A stretch of DNA of 43,196 bases from Chloroflexota bacterium (GTDB lineage: Bacteria; Chloroflexota; Dehalococcoidia; Lucifugimonadales; Australimonadaceae), in contig JAPPHT010000088.1 in the NCBI GenBank assembly GCA_028874795.1, forward strand, positions 3,905-47,100, written 5' to 3'. Position numbers and translations under genes: made by a program. This document shows, in pieces, positions 9,222 to 17,027 of this stretch. The notes below the pieces were generated by a model that was not told where the DNA came from, made no database searches, and saw nothing but the letters and a program-made list of their open reading frames with translations. Positions within the stretch are counted from its first letter, which is position 1, and every line of letters starts with the position of its first letter.

Positions 9222-9896
9222 CACTCCACTCCACCCCCCAGAGGGCCCTCACCCTCCGCTGCGCGTCGACCTCTCCCCCAGGAGAGGTGGGATAAGGCAC
9301 CCACGCCCCTATCCCCGGGTTCACCCTCACCCTAGCCCTCTCCCCTCAAAGGGAGAGGGGACCAGGCACCCCACTCCCCGCCTCCGCAGAGCCCTCACCC
9401 TCCGCTGCGCGTCGACCTCTCCCCCAGGAGAGGTGGGATAAGGCACCCCACGCCCCTATCCCCGGATTCACCCTCACCCTAGCCCTCTCCCCTCAAGGGA
9501 GAAGGGACCAGGCATCCCACCCCACGCCCGCAGAGCCTTCACCCGCCGCGCAAGCGCGTCGACCTCTCCCCCAGGAGAGGTGGGATAAGGCACCCACGCC
9601 CCTATCCCCGGGTTCACCCTCACCCTAGCCCTCTCCCCTCAAGGGAGAGGGGACCAGGCACCCCACTCCCCGCCTCCGCAGAGCCCTCACCCTAAATCTC
9701 TCCCTCAGGAGAGGTGATTGAGACACCCCGAGAGATTTCTCGGCTTCGCTTGAAATGACAACCCTTCCTACCCCACTGCGTGACCTGCCCGGTCACCCTG
9801 GATTCCCACCGGTGCGGGAATGACGGAGTCGGCTGCCTAGCGCTTTTTCATGGGAACGACGGAAGCTTCGCGGGAACGACGGGAGCCGGCCGGGGA
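9222..9896. repeat. Convergent spacer with a tandem array of about 146-bp units
   Basis: 675 bases without a gene. A unit of about 146 bp starts at 9246, 9392, 9536 and 9684 (periods 146, 144 and 148); the fourth copy is partial. Each unit combines a CCCTCACCC...CTCTCCCCCAGGAGAGGTGG element with a CCCTAGCCCTCTCCCCTCAAAGGGAGAGGGG hairpin region and a conserved linker (ataaggcaccc...ctatccccgg). After the array come a 'gagagattt...aatgacaa' element (9730-9763) and a GATTCCCACC-GGTGCGGGAATGACGG palindrome (about 9800-9826). The spacer separates the converging acyltransferase and LLM genes. Confidence 0.85.
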
Positions 9897-11048
9897 TCAG
9901 CGGTAGACGGCGCTGACGTGGTCGCGGAGGGCGGGCATGACCTGCTCGGCGATGCGCTCCATGTTGCCGACCGCCTGATCGTGCGGCATCGAGCCGAACT
10001 GCGGGAGCAGGACGAGCGTGCCGATGCCGGACTCGTCGATGCACTCGCGGAGGCGGCGCGTCACAGTCCCGGCGGAGCCGATGACGATCTGCGAGTTGCC
10101 GTCCAGATGCTCGATGGTGGTGCGTTGCGTACCGATGGCGGAGAAGGCCCGGAGGACGTTCTTGGCGGAGTCCTCGGAGAGGTAGCCGGGCGGGAAGAAG
10201 ACGGGAAGCGGGCGGCGCACGAGCTGGTTGAAGAGGTACTCGGCGTGCGGCCTCGCCTCGTCGACGGCGGCCTCGTCGGTAGCTCCGACATAGACCGGGA
10301 GCGCCCAGCCCATCTGCTCCGGCTCCGCGTCGTAGCCGTTCTCGCGTGCGGCCTCGCGGTACTGGCCCATGAAGCGAGCGACGTTGCGGAACGGCGTGAA
10401 GGTGACGATGAAGGTGTAGCGGCGCTCCGCGGCCCAGCCGATGGTCTCGCCGCTGCCCTGGGACGGTATCCAGATGGGCGGGTGGGGCTGCTGGAGAGGC
10501 CGCGGCCACGGGTTCACGTACTCGAAGCGGTAGTGCTTCCCTTCCCAGCGGAACGGGCCGGGCCGTGTCCAGGACTCGACGATGAGATCGTGCGCCTCGC
10601 GGAAGCGCTCCAGGCTGGTGGCCGGGTTCATGGTGAAGTTGTGGTACTCCGGGCCTATGCCGCGGACGAAACCGCAGATGACCCTACCGCCGCTGATGAC
10701 GTCCATCATCGCGACCTCCTCCGCGACGCGTATCGGGTGGTCGCGCAGGGGCGTGGCGTTGCCGAGGATGGCGATCTTCGCGCGCTGCGTGCGGGCGACG
10801 AGGTACGAGGCGATGACATCCGGCGACGGCATGAGGCCGTAGGCGGTCTGGTGGTGCTCGTTGACGGCGATGGCGTCGAAGCCCAACTCTTCAGCGTAGA
10901 CGAGCTGTGAGAGGTACTGCTCGTAGACCTCGGCTCCGCGCTCGGGGTCGAAGTGGGCGTTGGAGTACGTGACCCACGCGGAGCGCTCGCTCTCGAACGA
11001 CTCGTCGAGGTGCGGCCAGGGCATGAGGTGGAAGTAGACGAACTGCAT
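9897..11048 (-). CDS. LLM-class flavin-dependent oxidoreductase
   Basis: 383 residues from ATG 11048 (a TTG overlaps at 11051). The TIM-barrel luciferase-like fold is shown by FDAIAVNEHHQTAYG near residue 55, AILGNATPLRDHPIRVAEE, MMDVISGGRVICGFVRG and HPPIWIPSQGS. This is the two-component alkanesulfonate/nitrilotriacetate monooxygenase-like branch, which needs reduced flavin from a partner. No flavin reductase gene is visible nearby. It is the last gene of a three-gene operon (TPP enzyme, alpha/beta hydrolase, LLM), starting 6 nt after the hydrolase stop. The second member of this order is at 314-2129. The substrate is not readable; an organic acid, ester or sulfonate is possible. Confidence 0.9.
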   Translation of the reverse strand: MQFVYFHLMPWPHLDESFESERSAWVTYSNAHFDPERGAEVYEQYLSQLVYAEELGFDAIAVNEHHQTAYGLMPSPDVIASYLVARTQRAKIAILGNATPLRDHPIRVAEEVAMMDVISGGRVICGFVRGIGPEYHNFTMNPATSLERFREAHDLIVESWTRPGPFRWEGKHYRFEYVNPWPRPLQQPHPPIWIPSQGSGETIGWAAERRYTFIVTFTPFRNVARFMGQYREAARENGYDAEPEQMGWALPVYVGATDEAAVDEARPHAEYLFNQLVRRPLPVFFPPGYLSEDSAKNVLRAFSAIGTQRTTIEHLDGNSQIVIGSAGTVTRRLRECIDESGIGTLVLLPQFGSMPHDQAVGNMERIAEQVMPALRDHVSAVYR

Positions 11049-11050
11049 CA

Positions 11051-11100
11051 ACCCTCACCCGCGCGCTGAAGCGCTTTGCCCTCTCCCAGAGGGAGAGGGG
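11051..11100. repeat. Palindromic repeat spanning a gene junction and coding the end of a protein
   Basis: A full CCCTCACCCGCGCGCTGAAG...CTCTCCCAGAGGGAGAGGGG element sits across the hydrolase/LLM junction. Its outer arms form a GC-rich stem (CCCTCTCCC with GGGAGAGGG). Read on the minus strand it supplies the last residues and stop codon of the hydrolase and ends beside the LLM start codon. It is therefore one of the few repeats in this window that lie inside a coding sequence. Confidence 0.8.
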
Positions 11101-11837
11101 AGATCGTTGAGGAAGCCGGCGACCAAGGCGGCGGTGGCTTCGGGCTGCTCGCGCGCGGGGAAGTGGCCAGCATTGTCCACGACCGCCAGCCGTCCGTCCG
11201 GCGCGCCGTTGGCGAGGGCTTCGCCGTGGGCGCGTGAGAGAAAGCGGTCGTTCGCGCCCCAGACGACGAGCGTGGGGGCGCGAACGCGGTGGAGGCGTCC
11301 TGTGAGTGCAGGGTTGACGTAGCGGGGCTGCCAGACGAGGCGCGCCGTCATGCTCTCGTTGCGGATGGAGGTGTCCTCGTCCACATCGGGGGCGCACTCG
11401 GGGTTGTCGAAGAAGAAGGCGGGTCGCTCGTGCTGCATCAGGACGAAGTAGTCGGCCGGCGGGTCGCCGTGGAGGTCGATGCCCGGAGCGCCGATGGCGA
11501 CGAGCGCGGTCGCGGGCGCGCCGCGCACGGCGGCCTCAATGGCGAGCCAGCCGCCGAGGCTCGCGCCGACGATCGCGGTTGGAGCGAGTGCGTCGGTGAG
11601 GTCGGCGACGGCGAACGCAAGGTCGTCGATCGTATCGGCCCATTCGGGACGCTCGCTGCAGCCGAAGCCCGGCAACTCGGGCGCGGTGACCTCGAAGCGC
11701 TCGGCGAGGAGGTCCAGGAAGGGCGTCCAGTCCGAGGAGAGCTCGTCGTGCAGGAAGAGGAGGCGTGGGCCGTTCCCGGCGCGGAGCGCAGCGACGCTGA
11801 CGTTGGGGATGTGGATGGCGATCTGTGCTGGCGGCAT
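11055..11837 (-). CDS. Alpha/beta-fold hydrolase (active-site triad present)
   Basis: 260 residues from ATG 11837. The open frame continues upstream into the TPP gene, but this ATG sits 4 nt after that gene's stop and starts the fold properly. Elements are an oxyanion loop LLFLHDELS (27-35), a nucleophile elbow GASLG with Ser93, a probable acid in VVWGANDRFL, and His in DNAGHFPAREQPE. The family acts on esters, C-C bonds or haloalkanes; the NDR/GHFP context suits a C-C bond or ester hydrolase of the 2-hydroxymuconate type, without proof. The last 14 or so residues (PSPSGRGQSASARG) are translated from a palindromic repeat, so the original C-terminus probably ended near FLNDL. Middle gene of the three-gene operon. 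Confidence 0.88.
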   Translation of the reverse strand: MPPAQIAIHIPNVSVAALRAGNGPRLLFLHDELSSDWTPFLDLLAERFEVTAPELPGFGCSERPEWADTIDDLAFAVADLTDALAPTAIVGASLGGWLAIEAAVRGAPATALVAIGAPGIDLHGDPPADYFVLMQHERPAFFFDNPECAPDVDEDTSIRNESMTARLVWQPRYVNPALTGRLHRVRAPTLVVWGANDRFLSRAHGEALANGAPDGRLAVVDNAGHFPAREQPEATAALVAGFLNDLPSPSGRGQSASARG

Positions 11838-11841
11838 AAGG

Positions 11842-13443
11842 CTAGAGCGGCGAGGCGACGGGACCGAAGGGCACCTCGATGAGGGTTGGCGCGTCGTCCG
11901 AGGCGATGGAGTCGCGGAGGGCGGTCTCCAGGGCGGCGGGTGTTTCCGCACGGACGCCGCGCGCGCCGTAGGCATCGGCGAGTTTCATGAAGTCCGGGTT
12001 GTGGAGCTTCGAGCCGATGATGCGTCCGTCGAAGCGCTCCGCCTGGTCCCGCATGACGTTGCCGTAGGCGTTGTCGTTGAAGACGATGCCGACGGCGTTG
12101 ATGCCGTGCTGGACGGCGGTAGCGAGCTCCTGCGAGTTAAAGAGGAAGCCGCCGTCGCCGGAGATGCTGACGACGGCCCTGTCCGGTTGCGCGACCTTGG
12201 CGCCGAGCGCCGTAGGCCATGCGTAACCGAGGTTGCCGAAATAGGAGGAGGTGAGGTAGGTGTTCGGCTGCTCCACGGCGTAGAAGAGCCTGCTGTAGTA
12301 GCCGAGCTGGGTCACGCCGGCGACGAGGATGCCGTCGTCCGGGATGGCGGCGCGCACCGCGCGCATGTAGGAGTCCAGCGGTTCGATGCGGAGCGCCGGG
12401 CCGAAGCGAGCGGCGCGCAGTTTGTCGAGCACCGCGCGCTTGCTCTCCGCCGGAGGCATCGCATCCTCGAGGGCCAGGGCGAGCTTCTCCAGCGAGGCCC
12501 TGGCATCGCCGACCACCCCGAGCGTATCCGGGAAGTTGCGGCCGATCTCGTCCGGGTCCACATCGATCTGCACGACCTGCGCGTCGTGGGTGAGCATCGC
12601 GGTGGCGAAGCGGGTGCCGACGGCGAGGAAGACGTCGTGGTGCTTGAGGTGATTCCGGAAGTCGTCGCTGCGGGACTTGAGGGAGCCCATGCTGAGGTAG
12701 TGGGAGTCCGGGATGGCCCCCTTGCCTTCCTGCGTGGTCATGACCGGGGCCTGCAGGTGCTCCGCGACGCGCACGAGCGCGTCGGACGCGCCGGAGGAGA
12801 GGACGCCGCCGCCGGCCCAGATGATGGGGTTCTTCGCCTGCGCCAGCACGCGCGCGGCGCGTTCGATCTCGTCGTCCGGGGCGGCGTCGCGCCGGTAGTC
12901 GCCCGGTTCGAGCAGGTCCACGTCCGCGACCTCAGCGAGCGTCTCGGGCGGTATCTCGACCTCGACGGGCCGCGGACGCCCGGTGCGGAGCTGTCGGAAC
13001 GCCTCGTGCACCGTGGCCGGGACGTCGACGGCGTTGAGCACGCGGTAGGCCGCCTTCGTTATGGGGCGTATGGTGTCCTGCTGGTCGTTGACCTCGTGGA
13101 GGATGCCGCGGTCGAATCCGATGAGGTCGCGGTCGACCTGGCCGGAGATGACGAGGATGGGCGACGACGCTGCGTACGCGGTGCCGATTGCGGCGGAAGC
13201 ATTCAGGAGGCCGGGGCCCGGGACGACCATCGCCGTCCCCGTGCCGCCGCCGGCGCGGGTGAACCCGTCCGCCATGTAGGCGGTGGCCTGCTCGTGCCGC
13301 GTGGTGACGAAGCGCATGTCCGGCTGGTCGAGAACCGGGTCAACGGCGTGATACATCTGGACGCCGGGAAGGCCGAAGATGACCCGGGCGCCTTCGCGGT
13401 GCATGGAACGTATAAGGGCCTGTCCGCCCGTCATCTCTGGCAT
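11842..13443 (-). CDS. Thiamine pyrophosphate-dependent enzyme (acetolactate synthase-like)
   Basis: 533 residues from ATG 13443, which has GGAG about 7 nt upstream; the frame is open 50 codons further but enters the promoter region. The N-terminal TPP domain has the catalytic Glu51 in RHEQATAYMADG. The C-terminal pyrophosphate domain has GDGGFLFNSQELATA and NDNAYGN for Mg-TPP. The middle domain is intact. Relatives include acetolactate synthase, oxalyl-CoA decarboxylase, benzoylformate decarboxylase and glyoxylate carboligase. No small regulatory subunit gene is adjacent and the operon partners are a hydrolase and a flavin oxidoreductase, so a catabolic 2-oxo-acid decarboxylase or carboligase is more likely than valine biosynthesis. 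First gene of its operon. Confidence 0.88.
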   Translation of the reverse strand: MPEMTGGQALIRSMHREGARVIFGLPGVQMYHAVDPVLDQPDMRFVTTRHEQATAYMADGFTRAGGGTGTAMVVPGPGLLNASAAIGTAYAASSPILVISGQVDRDLIGFDRGILHEVNDQQDTIRPITKAAYRVLNAVDVPATVHEAFRQLRTGRPRPVEVEIPPETLAEVADVDLLEPGDYRRDAAPDDEIERAARVLAQAKNPIIWAGGGVLSSGASDALVRVAEHLQAPVMTTQEGKGAIPDSHYLSMGSLKSRSDDFRNHLKHHDVFLAVGTRFATAMLTHDAQVVQIDVDPDEIGRNFPDTLGVVGDARASLEKLALALEDAMPPAESKRAVLDKLRAARFGPALRIEPLDSYMRAVRAAIPDDGILVAGVTQLGYYSRLFYAVEQPNTYLTSSYFGNLGYAWPTALGAKVAQPDRAVVSISGDGGFLFNSQELATAVQHGINAVGIVFNDNAYGNVMRDQAERFDGRIIGSKLHNPDFMKLADAYGARGVRAETPAALETALRDSIASDDAPTLIEVPFGPVASPL

Positions 13444-13462
13444 GGGTTTGCTCCGGAGCGCG

Positions 13463-13482
13463 GCCGCGCCTTCGGGCGCGGC
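13463..13482 (-). promoter_or_regulatory. Perfect 8-bp hairpin in the 5' leader of the TPP-enzyme gene
   Basis: GCCGCGCC-TTCG-GGCGCGGC is a perfect stem of 8 G-C pairs with a four-base loop. It lies 20 nt upstream of the start codon and just downstream of a TATAAT on the minus strand, so it would form at the very 5' end of the transcript. It may protect the mRNA or affect initiation. There is no U-tract, so it is not a normal terminator. Confidence 0.45.
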
Positions 13483-13488
13483 GGGGGC

Positions 13489-13494
13489 ATTATA
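13489..13494 (-). promoter_or_regulatory. Putative -10 box (TATAAT) for the TPP-hydrolase-LLM operon
   Basis: A perfect TATAAT on the minus strand 46 nt upstream of the ATG at 13443. The surrounding DNA is very G+C rich, so the match stands out. No good -35 lies 16-18 nt upstream; the nearest TTGAGG is about 26 nt away. The predicted start would fall near 13482, at the base of the hairpin. Confidence 0.4.
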
Positions 13495-13631
13495 GCGCGG
13501 GGCGGATACGTGCGAATCGCCCTCAACGGACGGCATGACACAGAGCGCGCTTGAGTAGCGTACAATGCGCCAGCTTTGTGAGCAGGCTGGCATTTCCAGT
13601 AGCTGAGATATGAGCGAAAGGAGCGGATTCT

Positions 13632-14417
13632 ATGGTTGGGGAGGTAGCTGTTTTCATCGATCTGGAGAACCTGCGCTACGGCTTGTTGAATCACTACGGT
13701 ATGGAGCCGGAATTCCGGCAGATAGTGGAGAAAGCGCAGAAGTACGGACGGCCGACGATGATGCGCGCATACGCGGACTTCAGCGAGCACCCGTCCGAGA
13801 TCACGCGGCAGTTGTCCATGTGCGGCATCGAGGCGATCAACATCCCGGTGAAGCGGTCGCTGGTGACCAAGGGCGGGCAGCAGATCGAGCGGGTGAAGAA
13901 CGCGGCGGACATGGCGCTGGCGCTCGATATGCTGGTCGAGGCGTTCGACGCCGATACCGGCGGGAAGGAGAAGGTCTTCCTGATGGTGTCCGGCGATGCG
14001 GACTACATGCGTCTCGTGACCCAGGTGCGCAACCGGTTCGGGCAGCGGGTCATCATCTGCAGCGTCCCCGAGAGCGTGAGCAACGATCTGGTCGCTGCGG
14101 CCGGCAACGAGACCGACTACTACGAGACGCCCGAGGTGGAGAGCGTCGATCCGGATGAGCTGAAGGCGGCGATCGTGGCGATGGTGCAGCGCGGGCCGTC
14201 CCCGCTGCACTACTGGAGCCTGCGCATCATCGACTCCTGGTGCCAGGACCCCCGGCAGGCCATCCCCGGAACGGCCAAGGAGAAGCGAGACGCCATCGGC
14301 GAACTGTGCGACGAGGGCGTGCTGTACCGGCAGCCCTTCCACGACGAACGCTCCGGCAGGCAGGTGTCGGAGGCGCTGCTGGACGAGGAGCGCGCGATGG
14401 AGCTGGGCTACCTGTAG
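13632..14417 (+). CDS. NYN-domain (LabA/DUF88-like) putative ribonuclease
   Basis: 261 residues; ATG 13632 follows AAAGGAG. The NYN/PIN-like fold is shown by VAVFIDLENLRYG (Asp10, Asn13), KNAADMALALDM (Asp93) and LMVSGDADYMRLV (Asp122, Asp124), the acidic cluster that binds metal in this nuclease family. Residues about 165-261 form a separate helical C-terminal domain (DPDELKAAIVAMVQRGPSPLHYW..., ending in YRQPFHDERSGRQVSEALL) that resembles a winged helix or OST-HTH RNA-binding module; that part is inference. Likely an RNA-cleaving or RNA-binding regulatory protein. It is divergent from the TPP operon; a TACAAT at 13561 could be its -10. A CMD-like gene follows 52 nt later. Confidence 0.85.
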   Translation: MVGEVAVFIDLENLRYGLLNHYGMEPEFRQIVEKAQKYGRPTMMRAYADFSEHPSEITRQLSMCGIEAINIPVKRSLVTKGGQQIERVKNAADMALALDMLVEAFDADTGGKEKVFLMVSGDADYMRLVTQVRNRFGQRVIICSVPESVSNDLVAAAGNETDYYETPEVESVDPDELKAAIVAMVQRGPSPLHYWSLRIIDSWCQDPRQAIPGTAKEKRDAIGELCDEGVLYRQPFHDERSGRQVSEALLDEERAMELGYL

Positions 14418-14469
14418 ACCGTCCGGGCATCCAGCAGTCTCTGAAGTCAGGAAGAAAGGGGAGTAACCC

Positions 14470-15030
14470 ATGGCGCGACTGCCGCAGATCACCACCCGCG
14501 AGGAAGTGTCCCCGGAGGACCAGGAGCACTACGACTACATCGCCGGGAGCAGAGGACGCGTCGTGGGACCGTTCACGGTGCTGCTGAACAGCCCCGACGT
14601 TGCACAGCGCATAGCGCACGTGGGGACGTACATCCGTTTCGAGAACACGATCGAGGGCCCGCTTCGTGAGCTGGCGATCCTGACGGTCGCGCGCGAGTGG
14701 AACTGCCAGTTCGAGTGGACCGCCCACCAGCCGATAGGAGAGGGCGAGGGGCTGAGCGCGGAGACGATAGCGGCGGTGCGCGACCGCACCGCGCCGGACG
14801 GGCTCTCCGGCGACGAGGCGCTGGTATTCCGGTACGTCAGCTCGCTCCTCGAGAAAGGGCGCGTACCGGACGACGTTTTCCAGCAGGCGCTGGAGCGCTT
14901 CGGCACGCGCACGGTCACGGACCTGACGGCGACGACGGGCTATTACTCGATGCTGGCGTGTGTGCTGAACGCGGCCGCGGTCATCCCGGCCGAAGGGACG
15001 CCGCACCTGCTGCCGGACGCCGAGTACTAG
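14470..15030 (+). CDS. Carboxymuconolactone decarboxylase-like (AhpD-fold) protein
   Basis: 186 residues; ATG 14470 with GAAAGGGGAG just upstream. All-helical CMD/AhpD fold: FTVLLNSPDVAQRIAHVGTY, then PLRELAILTVAREWNCQFEW around residues 65-83. In peroxidase-type relatives the motif is E-x-x-C-x-x-C-x-x-x-H; here Glu76, Cys79 and His86 are kept but the second Cys is Glu82. Thiol-disulfide peroxidase activity is therefore unlikely and a decarboxylase or lactonase-like role is more plausible. The large Chloroflexota and actinobacterial relatives of this size are mostly uncharacterised. It follows the NYN gene on the same strand and may share its transcript. The 159-base gap to the next gene shows no other gene. 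Confidence 0.85.
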   Translation: MARLPQITTREEVSPEDQEHYDYIAGSRGRVVGPFTVLLNSPDVAQRIAHVGTYIRFENTIEGPLRELAILTVAREWNCQFEWTAHQPIGEGEGLSAETIAAVRDRTAPDGLSGDEALVFRYVSSLLEKGRVPDDVFQQALERFGTRTVTDLTATTGYYSMLACVLNAAAVIPAEGTPHLLPDAEY

Positions 15031-15189
15031 GCTCATCCTTCCCCAGGCCGGCCTCGCGCTGCATGAATCCAACCCGGCTCCGCCTTCGTATGTGAGCTTG
15101 GGCAGTTCCGTTGCGCCCGCCGGGCGCGGCGTCGGCGCACCGGCGCTAAGCGACGGGTATCATCCTCCGCAGGGTCCAAGGAGCACCGC

Positions 15190-17025
15190 ATGCGATTCTT
15201 GTCCGCAAGGGTGGGGCCGTTCTACGTCTGGCAGGTCCCCATCCTGCTGGCCGTTCTCGTTGGGGCGGGGCTGGCCGCCTACTTCTACGCGCCGGAGCGC
15301 TCGACCGCGCCCGCCGGCGGGCTCGCCGAGGGCGAGCAGCTGGTGCCGGTGCAGCGCGGGACGCTGACCGACGCCATCGCCACGAGCGGGACCGTGGTGT
15401 TCCCGATGCGCGAGGAGGCCTCGTTCTCCGTCGCAGGCGAGGTTGGCGAGGTGTTGGTGAGCGTCGGGAGCGTCGTGCGGGAGGGGGACGTGCTCGCGCA
15501 GCTGGACGCGGCCACAATTGCGTCGCTGGAGCGGGACGTGGCGAAGGCGGAGGTGGACCTCCGCGACGCGCAGGAGGCGCTGGTCGAGGCGCTCGGCGAG
15601 CCGGATGCGTCGGAGGTGGCGGCTGCAGACGATGCGGTAACGCTCAGCCGCCGGGCCTTGGAGAACGCGCAGGCGGACCTGGAGCTGACGCTGAAGAACA
15701 CGGCGAGGGACGAGGCCGACGCACGGGACGCGATACAGGACGCGATGGACGCCGTCCAGGACGCGCTCGACGTGGCGGACGAGGCGGCGGAGGACTACGC
15801 ACAGACGTTCGTGCAGTGGCTGGGCGTGCCGGCATCGGCGGTGAACGCGGACCTGGACCCCGCCGGCGTGCTCGGCGCTCTGCAACTGGACCTGGACGCG
15901 CTGTTCGACGACCGCCAGGTGCTCAACCACGAGCTCTCCTGGATGGAGCCTCCCGACGACGACCCTGCGACGCTGTGGGACGAGTTGGTCGTCTTCATCT
16001 GGAAGACGCTGTACGTTGGCAGGCTCGCTGGTACGTGTCCTGACGGACCTCCGTACGAGGGGCGGTGCGTAGAGCACGAGTTGGAGGAGGCGTGGACGGG
16101 GCTGGAGGACGCCCGAACGGCGGTGGACGACAAGCGTGCAGTGGTGGACGACGCGCAGGCGGCGCTGGAGAACACGCTCGGAAAGACGGCGCGGGACGTG
16201 CTGTCGGCTGAGGAGGCGGTGGAGAAGGCGGAGAACGCGTTGGCGGCTGACGAGGATTCCGCGAACGACCTGCTGATCGAGACGGAGGCGCTGGACGTGG
16301 TCCTGTTGCGGCGGGAGGTCACGGTGGCGGAGCACGCTCTGGAAGAGGCGCGCGAGGACCTGCGGAACGCCGTGCTTACCGCCCCGGTGTCCGGCATCGT
16401 CGAGGACGTTTCGTTGGAGGCCGGAGACCGCCCTGGCGAGCAGAGCGGGCAGGGCGCTCAGCAGGCGGCGTCGGGGTCCATCACCATCCTGGACCCGTCC
16501 GTGGTGGAGGTCGACGGCTCCGTCGACGAGATAGACGTGCTTGCGGTGTCGGTGGGGATGCCGGTGGCGGTGAGCCTGAGCGCACTGGAGGGGGAGACGC
16601 TGACGGGCGAGATCGTTGAGATCGGCGCCGCGTCGTCCGGGCAGTCGGACGTGGTGACGTTCCCGGTAACGGTACGGCTGGACGTTCCGGCAGGGCTGAC
16701 ACTGCGCGACGGGCTGAGCGCGGTCTCGGAGATCGTGCTGGCGCAGTACGCGGGCGAACTGCTGATACCGACGTCGTCGGTAAGCGGCAGCATCATCTCG
16801 CCGGTGGTGCGCGTGTCGGTCGACGGGGTCGTGGAGGAGCGCAGGGTGACGCTCGGGCCGAGCGACGACTTCTGGGTGGTCGTGATCGATGGGCTGTCGG
16901 AGGGCGAACAGGTGGTCATGCCGGAGCCTGCAGCCGCGGCGCAGGGCGGCGGCGGCGCGTTCAGGACCGTCTTCGGCGGGGGGCCGAGACGCCCGCGCGG
17001 CGGCGGTGGCGGCGGAGGCGGTTAG
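15190..17025 (+). CDS. HlyD/MacA-family periplasmic adaptor of an ABC exporter
   Basis: 611 residues; ATG 15190 follows AAGGAG. One N-terminal membrane helix (about 12-35) anchors it. The first half-lipoyl segment is FSVAGEVGEVLVSVGSVVREGDVLAQLD (about 75-105). A very long Ala/Asp/Glu-rich coiled-coil hairpin follows (about 110-390) with an inserted loop containing CPDGPPYEGRC. Then come the second lipoyl half (VLTAPVSGIVEDVSLEAGD) and beta-barrel and membrane-proximal domains. The length exceeds typical MacA (about 370-400) because of the hairpin. The C-terminus is a Gly-rich tail (GGPRRPRGGGGGGGG). It links substrate delivery to the MacB-like ATPase and permease encoded immediately downstream (2 nt gap to the GTG start). 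No outer-membrane channel gene is present, which fits a monoderm. Confidence 0.9.
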   Translation: MRFLSARVGPFYVWQVPILLAVLVGAGLAAYFYAPERSTAPAGGLAEGEQLVPVQRGTLTDAIATSGTVVFPMREEASFSVAGEVGEVLVSVGSVVREGDVLAQLDAATIASLERDVAKAEVDLRDAQEALVEALGEPDASEVAAADDAVTLSRRALENAQADLELTLKNTARDEADARDAIQDAMDAVQDALDVADEAAEDYAQTFVQWLGVPASAVNADLDPAGVLGALQLDLDALFDDRQVLNHELSWMEPPDDDPATLWDELVVFIWKTLYVGRLAGTCPDGPPYEGRCVEHELEEAWTGLEDARTAVDDKRAVVDDAQAALENTLGKTARDVLSAEEAVEKAENALAADEDSANDLLIETEALDVVLLRREVTVAEHALEEAREDLRNAVLTAPVSGIVEDVSLEAGDRPGEQSGQGAQQAASGSITILDPSVVEVDGSVDEIDVLAVSVGMPVAVSLSALEGETLTGEIVEIGAASSGQSDVVTFPVTVRLDVPAGLTLRDGLSAVSEIVLAQYAGELLIPTSSVSGSIISPVVRVSVDGVVEERRVTLGPSDDFWVVVIDGLSEGEQVVMPEPAAAAQGGGGAFRTVFGGGPRRPRGGGGGGGG

Positions 17026-17027
17026 CC

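Noticed and set aside
9246-9720. CRISPR array
   Set aside because: The repeated units are about 146 bp and follow each other without unique spacers. No cas gene is present; the Cas4-like nuclease lies 32 kb away with no cas neighbours.
11838-11975. Extending the hydrolase N-terminus by 46 residues
   Set aside because: The extension is an out-of-frame translation of the TPP-enzyme end, rich in Pro/Ser/Arg. ATG 11837 lies 4 nt after that gene's stop and begins the fold.
11842-13443. Naming the TPP enzyme ilvB/acetolactate synthase
   Set aside because: No small subunit or ilvC gene nearby; operon partners are catabolic. The family alone does not fix the reaction.
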